Shown here piece by piece: positions 37,234-45,368 of a stretch of 64,000 nucleotides of DNA. The translations under genes were made by a program, and so were the position numbers. The notes below the pieces were generated by a model that did not search any database, was not told the origin of the DNA, and was given only the letters and a program-made list of their open reading frames with translations. The stretch's first letter is position 1; every line of letters begins with the position of its first letter. The stretch covers positions 1 to 64,000 of the forward strand of contig CABZAE010000002.1 of assembly GCA_902523635.1 (NCBI GenBank), given 5' to 3'. The stretch is from an uncultured Bacteroidota bacterium (GTDB taxonomy: Bacteria > Bacteroidota > Bacteroidia > Flavobacteriales > Flavobacteriaceae).

Positions 37234-38562
37234 ATGAATTACATTCCTAATTTAATTTTCGCCTTTTGCTTTTTTTTTGCAACCTTTTTTTTTGTTAGAA
37301 ATATTCGAAAAATTTACAGAAATATAAATTTAGGTATCCCAATAAATCGTTCTGACAACAATAAGCAGAGATGGATACAAATGACTAAAATGGCGTTTGG
37401 TCAATCTAAAATGATTGATAAACCAATTGTAGGATTGCTACACCTAATTGTATATCTAGGATTTATTATAATAAATATTGAACTTTTAGAAATATTAACA
37501 GACGGTTTTTTAGGAACCCATCGTGTTTTTGCACCCTACTTGGGTGGGTTTTATAATTTTTTAATAGGCTCGTTTGAAATATTTGCATTTCTTGTTTTAA
37601 TCTCAGTAATTATATTTCTAGTTAGAAGAAATGTTTTAAATACTAGAAGGTTTTTAAACCCAGAGATGAAAGGATGGCCCAAAAATGACGCAAATATTAT
37701 TTTGTATGCTGAAATACTTTTAATGTCTCTTTTTCTAACTATGAATGCCGCAGATTATTGGCTTCAGTTGAATTACGATAATTCAATATATATTAATGTT
37801 GGGTATTTTCCAATCAGTCAATTTTTGGTTCCTCTTTTTGATAATTTTGAAATTAGTTCAGTCGTTTTTGTCGAAAGAACTGCGTGGTGGTTACATATTA
37901 TTGGAATTTTTATATTTCTAAATTATTTATATTATTCTAAACACCTTCATATTTTACTTGCTTTTCCAAACACATATTTCTCAAATCTAAATTCTTTAGG
38001 TAAATTATCAAATTTAAAATCAGTAACGAATGAGGTTAAAATGATGATGGATCCCAATAGTGATTCGTTTGCTCAGAATTCAAGTAACACAGACATAGAT
38101 AAATTTGGAGCATCAGACGTTTTTGATTTGAATAAAATTCAACTTCTAAACTCCTACACATGCACCGAATGTGGTAGATGTACCAGTGAATGTCCAGCAA
38201 ACATTACTGGAAAAAAACTTTCACCCCGAAAAATCATGATGGATACGCGTGACAGACTAGAGGAGGTAGGAAAAAATATAGATAATAACAATGGAAACTT
38301 TAAGCCTGACGGCAATGAACTACTAAATAATAGAATTACAGCTGAGGAATTATGGGCATGTACCTCATGTAATGCTTGTGTTCAAGCATGCCCTCTAGGA
38401 ATTGATCCTTTGTCAATAATCATCGATATGAGAAGATATTTGGTTATGGAAAAATCAGCAGCACCCTCTGAAATTAACAATATGATGAATAATATTGAAA
38501 ATAATGGAGCTCCATGGCCATTTAATCAAATGGATAAACTAAATTGGAAGAATGAATTATAA
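37234..38562 (+). CDS. membrane-bound 4Fe-4S dicluster protein (heterodisulfide reductase-like)
   Basis: 442 residues. The N-terminal half has about five to six membrane segments, in the style of a nitrate-reductase gamma-type (heme b) subunit. The C-terminal half carries two 4Fe-4S motifs: CTECGRCTSECPANITG near residue 310 and CTSCNACVQACPLGIDP near 380. It probably passes electrons between a quinone pool and a soluble partner. The companion cysteine-rich subunit is encoded at 39035-39814, one gene downstream. This pair is widespread in Bacteroidota, but its electron donor is unknown to me. Confidence 0.88.
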   Translation: MNYIPNLIFAFCFFFATFFFVRNIRKIYRNINLGIPINRSDNNKQRWIQMTKMAFGQSKMIDKPIVGLLHLIVYLGFIIINIELLEILTDGFLGTHRVFAPYLGGFYNFLIGSFEIFAFLVLISVIIFLVRRNVLNTRRFLNPEMKGWPKNDANIILYAEILLMSLFLTMNAADYWLQLNYDNSIYINVGYFPISQFLVPLFDNFEISSVVFVERTAWWLHIIGIFIFLNYLYYSKHLHILLAFPNTYFSNLNSLGKLSNLKSVTNEVKMMMDPNSDSFAQNSSNTDIDKFGASDVFDLNKIQLLNSYTCTECGRCTSECPANITGKKLSPRKIMMDTRDRLEEVGKNIDNNNGNFKPDGNELLNNRITAEELWACTSCNACVQACPLGIDPLSIIIDMRRYLVMEKSAAPSEINNMMNNIENNGAPWPFNQMDKLNWKNEL

Positions 38563-38577
38563 ATTAACCCAGCAAAG

Positions 38578-39024
38578 ATGAAAAAAGAACAAGTAAATAA
38601 GATTTTAAATGAAAAAATCGAAAATGGAGAAAAATTAAGTCCAGTTCTCTCTGATGGAATAAAGAATTACCTAATTGACATTGATGGTACAATTTGTGAT
38701 GATATTCCAAATGAAGAACCACACAGAATGGCAACTGCTAAAGTTTATCCAGACGCTTTATCGACTTTAAACAAATGGTATGATGAAGGCCATGTAATTT
38801 GTTTTTTTACATCTCGAACAGAGGATCATAGAGAAGTTACTGAAAAATGGTTAAAAAAGCATGGTTTTATGTACCACAGTATGGTCATGGGTAAACCTAG
38901 AGGAGGCAATTATCATTGGGTAGATAATCATTTGGTTAAAGCTACACGATATAATGGCAAGTTTACTGACCTTGTCGATAAAGAAGCCACGATTCAAGTA
39001 TTTGATGACGGTCATCATGATTAA
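38578..39024 (+). CDS. HAD-like phosphatase family protein
   Basis: 148 residues. The HAD motif I reads YLIDIDGTICDD (DxDGT, about residues 37-47). Motif II is the TS of FFTSRTEDHREVTEKWLKKH, and an acidic pair near VFDDGHHD may act late in the fold. Orthologs in Flavobacteria are often called phosphoheptose isomerase, but the HAD motif argues for a phosphatase or phosphotransferase instead. It sits 15 bases after the Fe-S membrane subunit and 10 before the second Fe-S subunit, so it belongs to the operon. Substrate unknown. Confidence 0.8.
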   Translation: MKKEQVNKILNEKIENGEKLSPVLSDGIKNYLIDIDGTICDDIPNEEPHRMATAKVYPDALSTLNKWYDEGHVICFFTSRTEDHREVTEKWLKKHGFMYHSMVMGKPRGGNYHWVDNHLVKATRYNGKFTDLVDKEATIQVFDDGHHD

Positions 39025-39034
39025 ATAATATTCA

Positions 39035-39814
39035 ATGAAAGTTTTAACTATTTCAGAAATGATTTCCTTGGGTAAATCACCCGAAATTATCTTTTGGGTT
39101 GGTTGCGCTGGAAGTTTTGATGAGAGAGCAAAAAAAATAACTAAAGCATTTGTTGAAATTTTAAACAAAGCTCAAGTATCTTTTGCAGTGCTTGGTAATG
39201 AAGAGGGCTGTTCTGGAGATCCTGCAAAAAGGGCTGGAAATGAATTTTTATTTCAGATGCAAGCCATGACAAATATACAAGTGCTTAATGGATATAATAT
39301 TAAAAAGATTGTTACATCATGTCCTCATTGTTTCAACACCTTAAAAAATGAATACCCTGATCTTGGCGGAAACTATGATGTCATTCATCATACCCAATTT
39401 ATCAATTACCTTATTAAAGAAAATAAAATAACTATTGTAGGTGGTTCATTTAAAGGAAAAAAAATAACTTTTCATGATCCATGCTATCTAGGAAGAGCCA
39501 ATAACATTTTTGAAGCACCAAGAGAATTGATAAAAAAATTAGATGCTGAACTGGTTGAGATGAAATCCTGTAAAGAAAAGGCCATGTGTTGTGGTGCAGG
39601 TGGAGCACAAATGTTTAAGGAATCTGAGCCAGGTAATATTGATGTTAATTTAGAAAGAACTAGTCAAGCTATTGAAACTTCAGCGGGAATTGTAGCTTCT
39701 GGTTGCCCATTTTGTAACATAATGCTTAATGATGGAATTAAACACTACGAGAGCGAAAATGAAATTAAAATTATGGATTTAGCTGAACTAGTAAATCAGG
39801 CCTCGAAGATATGA
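39035..39814 (+). CDS. cysteine-rich (CCG) Fe-S protein, HdrB/GlcF-like
   Basis: 259 residues with two CCG-type cysteine-rich domains. The first has GCAGSF, NEEGCSGDPAKRAGNEFLF and CPHCFNTLKNEYP; the second has DPCYLGR, KAMCCGAGGAQMFKE and SGCPFCNIML. Such domains bind a noncubane 4Fe-4S cluster and form the catalytic or electron-accepting part of heterodisulfide-reductase-like enzymes, glycolate oxidase or lactate oxidase. Together with the membrane dicluster protein at 37234, it would form a two-part oxidoreductase. The next gene starts 4 bases before its stop. Confidence 0.9.
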   Translation: MKVLTISEMISLGKSPEIIFWVGCAGSFDERAKKITKAFVEILNKAQVSFAVLGNEEGCSGDPAKRAGNEFLFQMQAMTNIQVLNGYNIKKIVTSCPHCFNTLKNEYPDLGGNYDVIHHTQFINYLIKENKITIVGGSFKGKKITFHDPCYLGRANNIFEAPRELIKKLDAELVEMKSCKEKAMCCGAGGAQMFKESEPGNIDVNLERTSQAIETSAGIVASGCPFCNIMLNDGIKHYESENEIKIMDLAELVNQASKI

Positions 39815-40296
39815 TTTTACCATTTGAGGAAATGCCAATTGAATCCAGATTGTGGATTTTTCAATCCAATCGTGTGTTCAGTGATTTAGAACTTAAAGAA
39901 ATTGAAGAGTCTCTTAACATATTTTTGAGAAATTGGAAAGCTCATGGTAAAAATTTAACAAGTGGTTTTAAAATCCATTACAAACGTTTTATTATCATTT
40001 CCATAGATGAATCAAGCTATTCTGCTACTGGATGCTCTATAGACAGCTGTGTTCATTTCATTCAGAGCTTGGAAAAAAAATACAAAGTAGATCTTCTCGA
40101 TAAGATGAATGTAACCTTCAAACAAGGAGACTACATTTCATACAAATCAATTGATGACTTTAAAGAAATGATTAAAAACAAATCTGTTTCAAAAAAAACA
40201 ATAGTTTTCAATAACATGGTAATTAATATTGCGGACTACTTAGAAAATTGGGAAGTTCCTGCATATAAAAGTTGGCATAATAGATACTTTAAATAA
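39811..40296 (+). CDS. conserved small protein of unknown function (annotated elsewhere as ABC transporter ATPase)
   Basis: 161 residues overlapping the CCG Fe-S gene by 4 bases (ATGA). Orthologs in Bacteroidota start alike (PFEEMPIESRLWIFQSNR) and are often labelled ABC transporter ATPase. No Walker A, Walker B or ABC signature can be seen, so the label is unsupported. Conserved features are ATGCSIDSCVHFIQSLE with two cysteines near residue 71-76, and LLDKMNVTFKQGDYISY. Linked position suggests a role with the Fe-S oxidoreductase, such as a small regulatory or assembly partner. Function unknown. Confidence 0.85.
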   Translation: MILPFEEMPIESRLWIFQSNRVFSDLELKEIEESLNIFLRNWKAHGKNLTSGFKIHYKRFIIISIDESSYSATGCSIDSCVHFIQSLEKKYKVDLLDKMNVTFKQGDYISYKSIDDFKEMIKNKSVSKKTIVFNNMVINIADYLENWEVPAYKSWHNRYFK

Positions 40297-40347
40297 TTTG
40301 TTAAAAAAACTGTTTTATTTTAAGATTTATCAATATTTTTAATAGTA

Positions 40348-42708
40348 ATGAGAAATTTTTTTCTAACATTTTACTTTTTTTCGGTTACTACATTATTTTC
40401 TCAAAATCCACTTGTAACTATTGATTCAAACGAACAAAATCTTTGGGTTGAAAAGACTTACAACAGTTTAACTACGGATCAAAAAATTGGACAACTTTTT
40501 ACAGTTTGGGTTGCAACAAAAGAAGGACCTGAAAAAATGAAAGAAATTGAAAGCATAATAAAAAAAAATCACCTAGGTGGACTCATTTTTTCTCTTGGAA
40601 ATATTAAAGATCAAGCTGAAGTAACTAATAGATTCCAATCAATTTCAAAGGTTCCTATGCTCATAGGAATGGATGCGGAATGGGGGATAGGAATGAGATT
40701 AGATGATGCTTTCTCATATCCGTATAATATGACATTAGGAGCAGTTAGCGATAACAATCTAATTAATAAGGTGGGTGAGAGAATTGGTGTACATGCAAAA
40801 CGTTTAGGTGTTCATATCAATTTTGCTCCTGTGACAGATATCAATACAAACCCTAACAACCCTGTAATTGGAAGTAGATCATTTGGAGAGGATAAACTTA
40901 ATGTAACAAAAAAGTCACTTGCTTATTTAAAAGGAATGCAAAGCCAAGGAATTATGGGCTCAGCTAAACATTTCCCTGGACATGGTGATACGTCCAAAGA
41001 TTCTCACAAAACCTTACCTACAATTAATTTTGATAAAAAAAGAATTGATGATGTAGAACTTTATCCATACAAAGAGTTGATTAATAATAATCTTTCTGGT
41101 GTAATGGTTGCTCATATGGAGGTCCCTTCCCTTGAAAAAACATCAAAACTACCCTCGACTCTATCTAAAAACATTGTAACTAAAATCTTGAAAAATAAAT
41201 TGAAATTTAAAGGTCTTGTTATTACTGATGCCATGGATATGAAGGGAGTTGTTGATTTTTACAAGGATGATTCTGCAGATGTTCGTGCTTTTTTGGCGGG
41301 CAACGATATTCTCCTGATGCCAGATGATTTAGATGTGAGTACAAGAGAAATAAAAAAAGCTTTAGAAAATGGAAGAATTTCAGAGAAAAGACTTGAAAAA
41401 TCAGTTAAAAAAATTTTAATGGCCAAGTATAAAGCAGGCTTACATAGTTTTTCGGAGATAAATATTGAAAATATTAGAAATGACATGAATACTGAAATCG
41501 ATAAAGCATTGTTCGAATCAGTTACAAAAAAATCTATAACATTAATTAAAAATCAAAATAATATTTTACCTATCAAGGACTTAAGTCAAAAAATTGCGTA
41601 TTTAAAAATTGGTGATTCTAGCTCTGATAATTTTTTTAAAATGCTTAATCATTACACCAAAGTTGATTTGGTAAATGTGGGATCATCAACAAATAGAGAA
41701 GTTATTGATAAGCTAAAAGGATATGAGATAATCATAATAGGTTTTCATAAATCAGATAAAAGTCCCTTTGACCCATACAAGTTTTCTTCTAAGGAGATAT
41801 CTCTAGTTGAGGAGTTAGCATTAGAAAAAAAAATAATCTTAGATGTTTTTTCCAAACCATATGCTCTACTCGATTTGAAAACAGAAAATATTAATTCAAT
41901 TTTGATATCATATCAGAACAATTCAACTGCTCAGAGTTCTTCCGCTCAAATAATTTTTGGAGCAATTCCTGCTGTTGGGGTTTTGCCCGTAAGTCTGGGT
42001 ACTGAATTTCCCGTCAATACTTCTTTAAAAACAGAAATATTAGATAGGCTCAGTTATAGCCATCCTTTAAATCAAGGTTTCGACGTAGTTAAGCTAGAAG
42101 AAATTGATAAATTGATATTAGATGCAATAAAGAAAAAAATGACTCCTGGTGCTCAAATTCTTGTGTCTAGGAATGGAGATGTCATTTACAACAAATCATT
42201 TGGAAAAAAGACTTATGAGTCGGTAAAAGGAATTAAATGGGATGATATTTACGATTTAGCGTCTTTAACAAAAATATTATCAACGGTCCCTTTGATGATG
42301 GGAGAGTTTGAAAAGAAAACAATTGATCTTGATACAAATTTGAATCAAATGTTTCCTTCCACGGATTTAGCTAATAAATCAAAGTTGACAATTAAGGAAA
42401 TGTTTACTCATCAATCTGGCCTGTTTCCATGGATACCATTTTATAAAAAAACATTAGACAGTGTCAATGGTAAACCAAGTAGTTTGTGGTACAAAACAAA
42501 AAAAAACAGCCATTACTCAATCCCTGTTGCTGAGAATTTATTTTTAAAGAATACATTTATGGATGTTATGTCAAATGAAATTATTGACAGTGAACTTTCT
42601 GTTGAAAAATCATATGTGTATAGTGACTTACCATATTATTTTATGAAGTCTTTTTTAGAAACCAAAAATTTAGAGAATCTTGACACTCAATTAAAAAAAA
42701 AATTCTAA
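40348..42708 (+). CDS. GH3 beta-N-acetylhexosaminidase fused to serine hydrolase, interrupted by frameshift
   Basis: First reading-frame part of a longer protein: 786 residues with signal peptide (FYFFSVTTLFSQ). A GH3 domain (about 20-400) has the NagZ motif AKHFPGHGDTSKDSH with K207/H208, and ITDAMDMKG holds the nucleophile Asp. After a GH3 C-terminal sandwich, a beta-lactamase-like domain starts near residue 595 with SLTK (S639/K642). The frame stops at 42706-42708 right after an A10 run. The matching continuation, including the conserved ATNTTYNPL...RIVPSE region, resumes in the -1 frame. The bacterial-cell-wall sugar N-acetylglucosamine is the likely substrate. See the frameshift finding. 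Confidence 0.85.
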   Translation: MRNFFLTFYFFSVTTLFSQNPLVTIDSNEQNLWVEKTYNSLTTDQKIGQLFTVWVATKEGPEKMKEIESIIKKNHLGGLIFSLGNIKDQAEVTNRFQSISKVPMLIGMDAEWGIGMRLDDAFSYPYNMTLGAVSDNNLINKVGERIGVHAKRLGVHINFAPVTDINTNPNNPVIGSRSFGEDKLNVTKKSLAYLKGMQSQGIMGSAKHFPGHGDTSKDSHKTLPTINFDKKRIDDVELYPYKELINNNLSGVMVAHMEVPSLEKTSKLPSTLSKNIVTKILKNKLKFKGLVITDAMDMKGVVDFYKDDSADVRAFLAGNDILLMPDDLDVSTREIKKALENGRISEKRLEKSVKKILMAKYKAGLHSFSEINIENIRNDMNTEIDKALFESVTKKSITLIKNQNNILPIKDLSQKIAYLKIGDSSSDNFFKMLNHYTKVDLVNVGSSTNREVIDKLKGYEIIIIGFHKSDKSPFDPYKFSSKEISLVEELALEKKIILDVFSKPYALLDLKTENINSILISYQNNSTAQSSSAQIIFGAIPAVGVLPVSLGTEFPVNTSLKTEILDRLSYSHPLNQGFDVVKLEEIDKLILDAIKKKMTPGAQILVSRNGDVIYNKSFGKKTYESVKGIKWDDIYDLASLTKILSTVPLMMGEFEKKTIDLDTNLNQMFPSTDLANKSKLTIKEMFTHQSGLFPWIPFYKKTLDSVNGKPSSLWYKTKKNSHYSIPVAENLFLKNTFMDVMSNEIIDSELSVEKSYVYSDLPYYFMKSFLETKNLENLDTQLKKKF

Positions 42709-43253
42709 TTCAAATTGGGGCAACAAATACAACATACAACCCATTAAATTTTATTGATCCTAATCGCATAGTTCCCTCAGAGAAAGATAAGTATTTCAGA
42801 TATTCAACTCTAAAGGGTTATGTACATGATATGGGTGCAGCAATGCAAGGAGGTATTGGAGGACATGCTGGTTTGTTTTCAAATGCTAATGATGTGGCCA
42901 AAATAATGCAAATGTTTTTACAAAAAGGTTATTATGGTGGAAAAAGGTTTTTCAATGAATCAACATTTGATTTATTTAATACTTGTTATTTTTGCGATTC
43001 TGGAAACAGGAGAGGGTTAGGTTTTGATAAACCTGAAATGGATGATAGTTTATCAACATGTGGTTGTGTTCCTAAATCAAGTTTCGGTCACTCAGGATTT
43101 ACAGGATCTTACACATGGGCAGATCCAAAAAATAAAATTGTTTATGTTTTTTTATCAAACAGAACATATCCAACTATGGAAAATAATTTATTATCAGAAC
43201 ATAATATCAGAACAGAAATACAAAAGATTATATATAAATCTTTAAAAAACTAA
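42702..43253 (+). CDS. C-terminal continuation of the GH3-serine hydrolase (shifted frame)
   Basis: The same protein continues in the -1 frame from about 42702: ILIQIGATNTTYNPLNFIDP, then GYVHDMGAAMQGGIGGHAGL, SNANDVAKIMQM and FGHSGFTGSYTWADPKN, which is the third (HxG-like) catalytic region of the serine hydrolase domain. On its own, a translation could begin only at the ATG at 42831 and would lack SxxK, so it is not an independent enzyme. The amino acid sequence is still well conserved on both sides of the break, so the break is either recent, corrected by slippage, or an assembly error. bshA starts 3 bases after its stop. Confidence 0.8.
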   Translation: MLIQIGATNTTYNPLNFIDPNRIVPSEKDKYFRYSTLKGYVHDMGAAMQGGIGGHAGLFSNANDVAKIMQMFLQKGYYGGKRFFNESTFDLFNTCYFCDSGNRRGLGFDKPEMDDSLSTCGCVPKSSFGHSGFTGSYTWADPKNKIVYVFLSNRTYPTMENNLLSEHNIRTEIQKIIYKSLKN

Positions 43254-43256
43254 TTA

Positions 43257-44378
43257 ATGAAAATTGCAATAGTTTGTTACCCAACATTTGGTGGTAGTGG
43301 TGTTCTTGCAACCGAGCTGGGCATGTCACTGGCAAGCAATGGTCATGAGATTCATTTTATAGCTTACAAGATGCCAGTCAGATTAAAGATTAGCGATACT
43401 AATATTTTTTTTCATAAGGTAAATGTGCCTAATTATCCATTGTTTAATTTTCAACCCTATGAGTTGGCACTCTCAACCAAACTAGTTGATGTAATAAAAA
43501 AATTTTCAATTCAAATCATGCATGTTCATTATGCAATTCCTCACGCATATGCAGCCTATATGTCAAAAAAAATGCTCGAGGATCAAAAAATACAAGTTCC
43601 GATTGTTACCACATTACATGGAACCGATATAACACTTGTTGGAAGTCACCCGTTTTATAAAACTGCTGTAAATTTTAGTATAAATAAATCTGATGTAGTA
43701 ACCTGTGTTTCTGAAAGTTTAAAAAAAGACACCCTGGACTTTTTTGAAATCAAAAATAAAATTAGAGTTGTTCCAAACTTTATAGACATAGAAAAGTATG
43801 TGAAACAACAAAAGCTTTGTGTTTCAGAAAATCATGAATTTGGTGATGAGTTAATAATTACTCACGTTAGTAATTTTAGACCTGTAAAAAACGTAAAAAA
43901 TGTCATTCTAGTTTTTAATAACATATTAAAAAAGGTATCATCAAAACTAATAATGATTGGTGAGGGTCCAGAAAAGAAAATGGCAGAAAACTTGTGCAAG
44001 AAATTAAATATTGAATCTAAAGTTAACTTTTTGGGCGATACTAATGAAGTTGAAAAAAATCTTTGTCATTCAGATCTTTTCTTATTGCCATCCAGAACTG
44101 AAAGTTTTGGTCTTGCTGCTTTGGAAGCAATGGCAAGTAAAGTACCTGTAGTTTCCTCCAACGCAGGTGGTTTATCCGAAATCAACATTCATGGCGAAAC
44201 AGGGTTTTTATCTAATCCGGATGATATTAATTCAATGACCTCATACTCAATCCAAATCATTAATGATAAAAAAGTTCTTAATGATTTTAAAGAAAGAGCC
44301 TTTAAAAATGCAAAACTTTATGATATAAATTCAGTTGTTCCCATGTATGAAAAAATTTATGAAGAAACTTTAAAATAA
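43257..44378 (+). CDS. bshA: N-acetyl-alpha-D-glucosaminyl L-malate synthase
   Basis: 373-residue GT4 glycosyltransferase. BshA joins GlcNAc from UDP-GlcNAc to L-malate, the first step of bacillithiol synthesis, the low-molecular-weight thiol of many Firmicutes and Bacteroidota. Diagnostic is the N-terminus KIAIVCYPTFGGSGVLATEL and HFIAYKMPVRL, plus VHYAIPHAYAAYMSK and TLHGTDITLVG. The donor-side motif SRTESFGLAALEAMASKVPV near residue 283 carries the EX7E acid pair. bshB and bshC are not in the window. It follows the GH3 gene by 3 bases. Confidence 0.93.
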   Translation: MKIAIVCYPTFGGSGVLATELGMSLASNGHEIHFIAYKMPVRLKISDTNIFFHKVNVPNYPLFNFQPYELALSTKLVDVIKKFSIQIMHVHYAIPHAYAAYMSKKMLEDQKIQVPIVTTLHGTDITLVGSHPFYKTAVNFSINKSDVVTCVSESLKKDTLDFFEIKNKIRVVPNFIDIEKYVKQQKLCVSENHEFGDELIITHVSNFRPVKNVKNVILVFNNILKKVSSKLIMIGEGPEKKMAENLCKKLNIESKVNFLGDTNEVEKNLCHSDLFLLPSRTESFGLAALEAMASKVPVVSSNAGGLSEINIHGETGFLSNPDDINSMTSYSIQIINDKKVLNDFKERAFKNAKLYDINSVVPMYEKIYEETLK

Positions 44379-44386
44379 AATATATT

Positions 44387-45361
44387 ATGAATAAAAAAAT
44401 AATACTAAATGTTAAAACAATTACACTTATTAACTTTTTGATCGTTAATATAACTTGTGTAGCCCTTATTTCAGCTCAAGAAAAATCCAAAAAAGACCCA
44501 GTCAATATAGATGGAATTAAAGCTGATTATGTTCACCAAAGTTATGGAGATCACAAAAGAAATAAATTTGACATGTGGTTAGCCAAATCTGAAAATCCTA
44601 CCCCGCTCGTCATTTATATTCATGGTGGAGGTTTTGTTGGTGGGGATAAGTCAAATTATTACAATAAAAAAGATTTAGTTAATTTTTTAAATAATGGTGT
44701 TTCTGTTGCGACAATCAATTACAGGTTTTTGTATATGAAACCTTTTGGAATTTTATCATCTTTGAACGATTCAAAAAGATTTTTACAATTCGTGAGATTT
44801 AATCATAAAAAATTTAATATTGACAAAAATAAAATTGGAGTTTACGGAGCAAGTGCAGGTGCTGGCACTTCTCTTTGGTTGGCATTTTCAGATGAGATGT
44901 CTGAACCACTAAGTGAAGATCCAATTGCAAGAGAATCTACAAGAATAAGTTGTGTAGGTGCTTTGGCTACTCAAGCTACCTATGATTTTTTTCAATGGAA
45001 AAGTATCTTGGAGGCTCCAGAATATGAAATTAATCTTAAATCTATGAAAAGAATTTCGAGGGCTTTTGGATTGAACTATGACAAGAATAGAGATTATGAA
45101 AGTGAAATTGAAATTAGAGAAAATTTAGACTTTCTTGGTAAAATGGATGTAAGTGACCCTCCTATGTTTGTATTTAATAACATGAAAGGTGGTTTTCCTG
45201 AAGATAATGGTCACAGAGAACATCACCCATTGCATGCCAAGGCTTTAAAGATTAAAGCAGATGAGGTTGGCATTAGTTCTGTTGTGTATGCACCCAAAAT
45301 AGGAATAGTCGACCCTAATGAAACTAAATTAGTTGAGTTTTTTTTAAAGTTTTTATATTGA
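44387..45361 (+). CDS. alpha/beta hydrolase (HSL/esterase-like), exported
   Basis: 324 residues with an N-terminal hydrophobic segment (about residues 11-30) that fits a signal peptide ending at SAQ. The oxyanion motif is YIHGGGFVGGDK (residues 78-89), the nucleophile S156 lies in YGASAGAGTSLWLA, and NNMKGGFPEDNGHREHHPLH near the C-terminus includes candidate acid and His residues. The HGGG motif places it with hormone-sensitive-lipase-type esterases. Likely acts on short acyl esters outside the cytoplasm. It follows bshA by 8 bases and converges with the acylase gene. Confidence 0.87.
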   Translation: MNKKIILNVKTITLINFLIVNITCVALISAQEKSKKDPVNIDGIKADYVHQSYGDHKRNKFDMWLAKSENPTPLVIYIHGGGFVGGDKSNYYNKKDLVNFLNNGVSVATINYRFLYMKPFGILSSLNDSKRFLQFVRFNHKKFNIDKNKIGVYGASAGAGTSLWLAFSDEMSEPLSEDPIARESTRISCVGALATQATYDFFQWKSILEAPEYEINLKSMKRISRAFGLNYDKNRDYESEIEIRENLDFLGKMDVSDPPMFVFNNMKGGFPEDNGHREHHPLHAKALKIKADEVGISSVVYAPKIGIVDPNETKLVEFFLKFLY

Positions 45362-45368
45362 AATTAAA

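Noticed and set aside
39811-40296. ABC transporter ATPase
   Set aside because: No nucleotide-binding motifs are visible; the usual database label was not adopted.
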